DNA of 54,429 bases from Bacteroidales bacterium (GTDB taxonomy: Bacteria > Bacteroidota > Bacteroidia > Bacteroidales > UBA932), in assembly GCA_029010575.1 (NCBI GenBank), contig JAQXKS010000063.1:1-54429 (forward strand), written 5' to 3'. Shown here in pieces: positions 51,535 through 54,429 of this stretch; within the stretch, counting starts at the first letter, position 1, and each line of letters opens with the position of its first letter. Under the pieces are notes generated by a model, which saw only the letters and a list, made by a program, of their open reading frames with translations, did no database searches and had not been told where the DNA came from. The position numbers and the translations under genes are program-made.

Positions 51535-52857
51535 ATGAGAAAATTTTTTTTAGTTGCAGTGGCAGTTCTTATGACAACTGCTCTCGGAGCCCAGAATGCT
51601 GAAAAGCTCCTCAATAATATTACAAAAGCTGAAGCGGCTGCAGCGGATGAAAAGAAGTCGCAAAAGGTAGCTACTTGGATTAAGCTGGGTGATACCTATT
51701 ATAAAGCTTATCAAGAAATCAGAGGCAAGGTTCAGGAAGGCTGGTCTGTGAATGATGTCATGTTCACAGCTGACAAGGCTCCGGTTTCTGAAAAACAGGT
51801 AAGTATCAACGGTATTCCTTATTATGTACAGTCATTCGATTTCTATGACCTCTATTATAATGAAGCAGGAATCGTAGCAGCTGTAGTAGTTACAAAGAGC
51901 CTTGATGGAAGAGACCTCCTGGTGCAGGCAACAAATGCTTATATCAAGGCAGCTGAACTTGATGTAAAGAAGTCTAAATATGACAACCTAAAAGAAAAGC
52001 TCATTTCACTGCGTGACGCGTTGGTAAATGAGGGTATGTACAACTATACTGTAAATGACATTGAAAAGGCTGCTATCAATTTTGAAAACTCTCTTCCTTG
52101 TAGCGAAAACCCTGTTGTCAATTCTGTAGATACAATGATTGTTTACTATACCGGTATTACCTACAACATGCTCGGAAACCTTCCCAAGGCAAAGCAGTAT
52201 TTTACCAGATGTATGGAAATGGGTTACCTTGAAGGTGGTGACGTTCCCGCAGCTCTTGCAGATATCGCAAAGAAAGAGGGAGATGTGGATGCTGCAAAGT
52301 CATACCTCAATGAAGCTTTCCAGAAGTTCCCTTCAAGCCAGGCTGTTCTGGTGAACTTGATCAACCTCTATATTGAGACAAATGATGATCCTGAAAAGAT
52401 CCTCACTCTCATCAGAGCTGCTCAGGTAAATGAACCCAACAACGCCTCTCTTGTATATGCAGAAGGTAATGTTTACAAGAATCTCGGTCAGAACGAAAAG
52501 GCAATTGAATATTATCAGAAATCATACGACATGGACAACAACTATGTATATGGTGTCTATGCTGTAGGTAACACCTATTTCGATATGGCTATCGCATATC
52601 AGACTGAAATGGATGCTCTTGACTTCAACGATGTAAAAGGATATGAAGCTATTAAGGCTAAATTCGATGAATCGCTCAAGAACTCTATAGTTCCTTTCGA
52701 AACAGCATTCAACTCTCCTGCAGCTACTGAAGATGTTAAACTTGCAGTTGCTCAGGCACTCAAACAGGTTTACTTCCGTTATCGTGAAGAGGATCCTTCA
52801 TATGCTGAAAAGTATCAGAAATTCAATGATTATCTTAAAGCAGCAGGTATCGAATAA
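51535..52857 (+). CDS. Secreted TPR-repeat protein
   Basis: The 440-residue protein has a signal peptide (about 1-19, ending LGA|Q). The mature part contains tetratricopeptide-like helical repeats, clearest at about 190-360: YYTGITYNMLGNLPKAKQYFTRCMEMG, ALADIAKKEGDVDAAKSYLNEAFQKFP, and EGNVYKNLGQNEKAIEYYQKSYDMD. It is likely a periplasmic scaffold; similar proteins often follow gyrA in Bacteroidota. The role is unknown. It starts 12 bases after the gyrA stop, so it probably uses the gyrA promoter. Confidence 0.85.
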   Translation: MRKFFLVAVAVLMTTALGAQNAEKLLNNITKAEAAAADEKKSQKVATWIKLGDTYYKAYQEIRGKVQEGWSVNDVMFTADKAPVSEKQVSINGIPYYVQSFDFYDLYYNEAGIVAAVVVTKSLDGRDLLVQATNAYIKAAELDVKKSKYDNLKEKLISLRDALVNEGMYNYTVNDIEKAAINFENSLPCSENPVVNSVDTMIVYYTGITYNMLGNLPKAKQYFTRCMEMGYLEGGDVPAALADIAKKEGDVDAAKSYLNEAFQKFPSSQAVLVNLINLYIETNDDPEKILTLIRAAQVNEPNNASLVYAEGNVYKNLGQNEKAIEYYQKSYDMDNNYVYGVYAVGNTYFDMAIAYQTEMDALDFNDVKGYEAIKAKFDESLKNSIVPFETAFNSPAATEDVKLAVAQALKQVYFRYREEDPSYAEKYQKFNDYLKAAGIE

Positions 52858-52877
52858 AAATAACCATCATCAATGAT

Positions 52878-52914
52878 AAAAAAAGAAGAGGCCAATTTGA
52901 CCTCTTCTTTTTTT
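52878..52914. terminator. Bidirectional terminator between convergent genes
   Basis: An A-run, a stem AAGAAGAGG/CCTCTTCTT with a nine-base loop, and a T-run lie between the TPR gene (plus) and the AI-2E transporter gene (minus), so it could end both transcripts. Confidence 0.75.
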
Positions 52915-52933
52915 GTGGGGGATACATAGGGCT

Positions 52934-54049
52934 CTATTTCTCCTGAATAGGAGACATTAGTTTCTGGACGAATTTAAGGTGTGGAACGAATTCACCCAGT
53001 ATTACTCTTATTACCGTGTATGCAGGAATTGCTGCCAGAATACCAAGAACTCCACCAATCTGTCCGGCTATGAGAATCACAAGGAAAATTTCCAGAGGGT
53101 GTGACTTGACGCTATTAGAATATATGATTGGCTGGAAGAGATAGTTGTCTACCAGCTGTGTTACTACAAATACTGCCAATATGATGCCGAGGAATGAGTA
53201 AAGAGGTATAGATACTCCCACGTTGTAGTAGTAGACAAAGCCCATGGTGACTGCTATGACATCACCGATAAGCGGACCTACATATGGTATAATATTTAGG
53301 ATTCCGGATACTGTGGCTACTACTATGGCAAGCTCGGTGTCCATTCCTGCTATGAAAATCAGACCTAAGCTGTTAAGGAGAGCTATACCGAGTGACTCAA
53401 TGGATATACCTATGAAATATCTCGAGAGCAGGTTGCTTATCTTGGCAGATGCCTTTCTGATATTATCTTCATACTTATCCGCAAATATGGAGGTTATGGT
53501 ATTGACTATCAGACCGTTCTCACGGAGCATGAAAAATGATATGAATAGAACAGAGAATAGATATATGAAAAGGTCTACCAGAAATGAGGTTATGGAGGAT
53601 ACCAAATTCGAGAACATGCTTAAATCTACATAAGATCTGAAGTAATTGAAAAGGTATGATTCAATGGTAAAATCCTCTCCCACTGATGGAAATGTTTCTG
53701 TTATGAAGTCGTTTAGCTGTTTGAGAGGTTCATCTATTTTCGCCCCTATGGAGTTAATATCGATGTTGTTGACAAGTGTTACTACTTCAGCGAACATTGG
53801 TGCTAGCAGCAGGAATAGCGACAGAATCACTCCTGATATGAGAACAAGAGTCAATAGCGAGGCGAGTGAACCGGGTATCTTGTGCTTGCCAATTCGGATT
53901 TTGCGCAAATATCTGACAATAGGTTTTCCTATCATGGATATGACTGCAGATATTATAAGGAAGGCAAGTATTTTCTTGAAGTACCATGCGATAGCGGCAA
54001 CAATCAGGACGACTACTCCTATGAAAATATATCTTTTATAATTGTTCAT
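52934..54049 (-). CDS. AI-2E/PurR-regulated permease-family transporter
   Basis: The 371-residue membrane protein belongs to the AI-2E transporter family (PF01594 type). About seven to eight helices are seen, including IFIGVVVLIVAAIAWYF, LLTLVLISGVILSLFLLLAPMFAEV and the family segment IVVATVSGILNIIPYVGPLIGDVIAVTMG with PxxGP-like IPYVGP. Family members export small molecules or ions; the substrate cannot be read here. It is transcribed alone. Confidence 0.85.
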   Translation of the reverse strand: MNNYKRYIFIGVVVLIVAAIAWYFKKILAFLIISAVISMIGKPIVRYLRKIRIGKHKIPGSLASLLTLVLISGVILSLFLLLAPMFAEVVTLVNNIDINSIGAKIDEPLKQLNDFITETFPSVGEDFTIESYLFNYFRSYVDLSMFSNLVSSITSFLVDLFIYLFSVLFISFFMLRENGLIVNTITSIFADKYEDNIRKASAKISNLLSRYFIGISIESLGIALLNSLGLIFIAGMDTELAIVVATVSGILNIIPYVGPLIGDVIAVTMGFVYYYNVGVSIPLYSFLGIILAVFVVTQLVDNYLFQPIIYSNSVKSHPLEIFLVILIAGQIGGVLGILAAIPAYTVIRVILGEFVPHLKFVQKLMSPIQEK

Positions 54050-54076
54050 AATTTCGTAACTTTTCCCAAAAATAAT

Positions 54077-54116
54077 AAAAAAGGGGATAACTCATACCTA
54101 CAAGTTATCCCTTTTT
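54077..54116 (-). terminator. Terminator of the RRM gene
   Basis: On the minus strand a stem GGGATAACT/AGTTATCCC (9 bp, extended by A/T pairs, 10-base loop) runs into a T-run. It lies 19 bases after the RRM stop. A TATTTTTG element (54074-54067), which fits TAnnTTTG, sits at its 3' edge and may start the transporter transcript. Confidence 0.72.
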
Positions 54117-54134
54117 GTTTTAGAGGCAGTGAGT

Positions 54135-54389
54135 TCAGAGTGCCTTGGGCTCTCTCTCCTGACCGACTGCGACATTTATGATTCTACCTTGGTGCTCAGT
54201 ACCATTAAGGGCAGCAATTGCTTTCATACCATCCTCTTCGGACATTTCAACAAAACCATATCCTTTGGAACGTCTTGTCTCTTTGTCAACAATGATTCTG
54301 GCGCCTGTTATTTCACCATAATTTTGGAACAATGCAATTAGGTCTTCTTTCCTCACGCGGAAGTTTAGGTTTGAAATAAAGATATTCAT
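54135..54389 (-). CDS. Small RRM RNA-binding protein
   Basis: The 84-residue single RRM domain has RNP2 NIFISNLNFRV (2-12) and RNP1 RSKGYGFVEMS (about 43-53) with the aromatic residues that stack on RNA bases. Small one-domain RRM proteins are common in Bacteroidota and Cyanobacteria and have been linked to RNA handling, cold response or translation. Its RNA targets are unknown. Confidence 0.92.
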   Translation of the reverse strand: MNIFISNLNFRVRKEDLIALFQNYGEITGARIIVDKETRRSKGYGFVEMSEEDGMKAIAALNGTEHQGRIINVAVGQEREPKAL

Positions 54390-54412
54390 GCTTAAGTTGT
54401 TTTTTGTTACTA

Positions 54413-54420
54413 CAAAGGTA
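54413..54420 (-). promoter_or_regulatory. -7 element of the RRM gene
   Basis: TACCTTTG on the minus strand matches TAnnTTTG, ending 23 bases before the ATG at 54389. The -33 element would lie outside the window. Confidence 0.5.
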
Positions 54421-54429
54421 GTAAAAAAA

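Overview
The window is a gene-dense chromosomal segment (about 45 protein genes, 4 tRNAs) from a member of the Bacteroidota, most likely order Bacteroidales. This rests on several lineage markers: a fused MurF-alanine racemase, an archaeal/eukaryotic-type ProS, DUF4252, DUF3078 and DUF5106 proteins, FadL-like outer-membrane proteins, a mutL-rhomboid-endonuclease/phosphatase string, and many upstream regions with the Bacteroidota -7 element TAnnTTTG, several with a TTTG-like -33 element about 19-22 bp upstream. I see no phage, transposon, integrase or CRISPR array. The genome is compact: gaps are short, several convergent genes overlap at their 3' ends, and some promoters sit inside the terminator of the preceding gene.

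Layout. 1-1979: a divergent gene leaving the window on the left, then a four-gene ECF sigma operon (DUF4252, sigma, single-pass membrane protein, DUF4252) joined by three ATGA stop/start overlaps and preceded by a candidate ECF-type promoter. 1998-4361: murF-alr. 4346-6379 (minus): ABC ATPase, permease and GntR/YtrA regulator. 6508-10867 (minus): rimP-nusA-infB, with a strong promoter, a leader hairpin resembling an attenuator, and a RimP reduced to its N-terminal domain. 11009-14344: lipid A genes lpxD, lpxC (lacking the fused FabZ usual in this phylum) and lpxA, then a WbqC-like gene. 14371-18952 (minus): tilS, a DUF3078 outer-membrane protein, an unrecognised conserved protein and proS.

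19062-22760: an aromatic-rich lipoprotein, a FadL-like barrel and a thioredoxin-fold lipoprotein; the first two have unusually strong Shine-Dalgarno sequences. 22778-22990: two tRNA-Pro genes (CGG and, unusually, AGG). 23165-25376: iorAB. 25526-28415: panC, panD, a YbhN-like membrane protein and a small barrel. 28387-31239: deoxynucleoside kinase, yifB/comM and an unknown protein. 31299-37528: tsaE, three selenium genes (selU, a yedF-like gene, selD), then nadB and a fused nadC-nadA. 37497-42716: rsmE, a YfcE-type phosphoesterase, a DPP-like peptidase, an adenosine-kinase-like PfkB kinase and ispF. 42797-47252: a small membrane protein, mutL, rhomboid, an endonuclease/phosphatase-family protein and tsaC. 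47320-47473: tRNA-Gln and tRNA-Met. The right end holds an Asp-box lipoprotein, gyrA, a TPR protein, an AI-2E-family transporter and an RRM protein.

Most of the window is housekeeping. I did not find a clearly new defence or biosynthetic system. The best leads are the compact ECF/DUF4252 operon with its ECF-like promoter, the SD-led aromatic lipoprotein cassette, the selenium-NAD operon, the tRNA-Pro(AGG), and several domain losses (RimP C-terminal domain, FabZ from LpxC, the MutL endonuclease motif). All are from direct reading without database searches.
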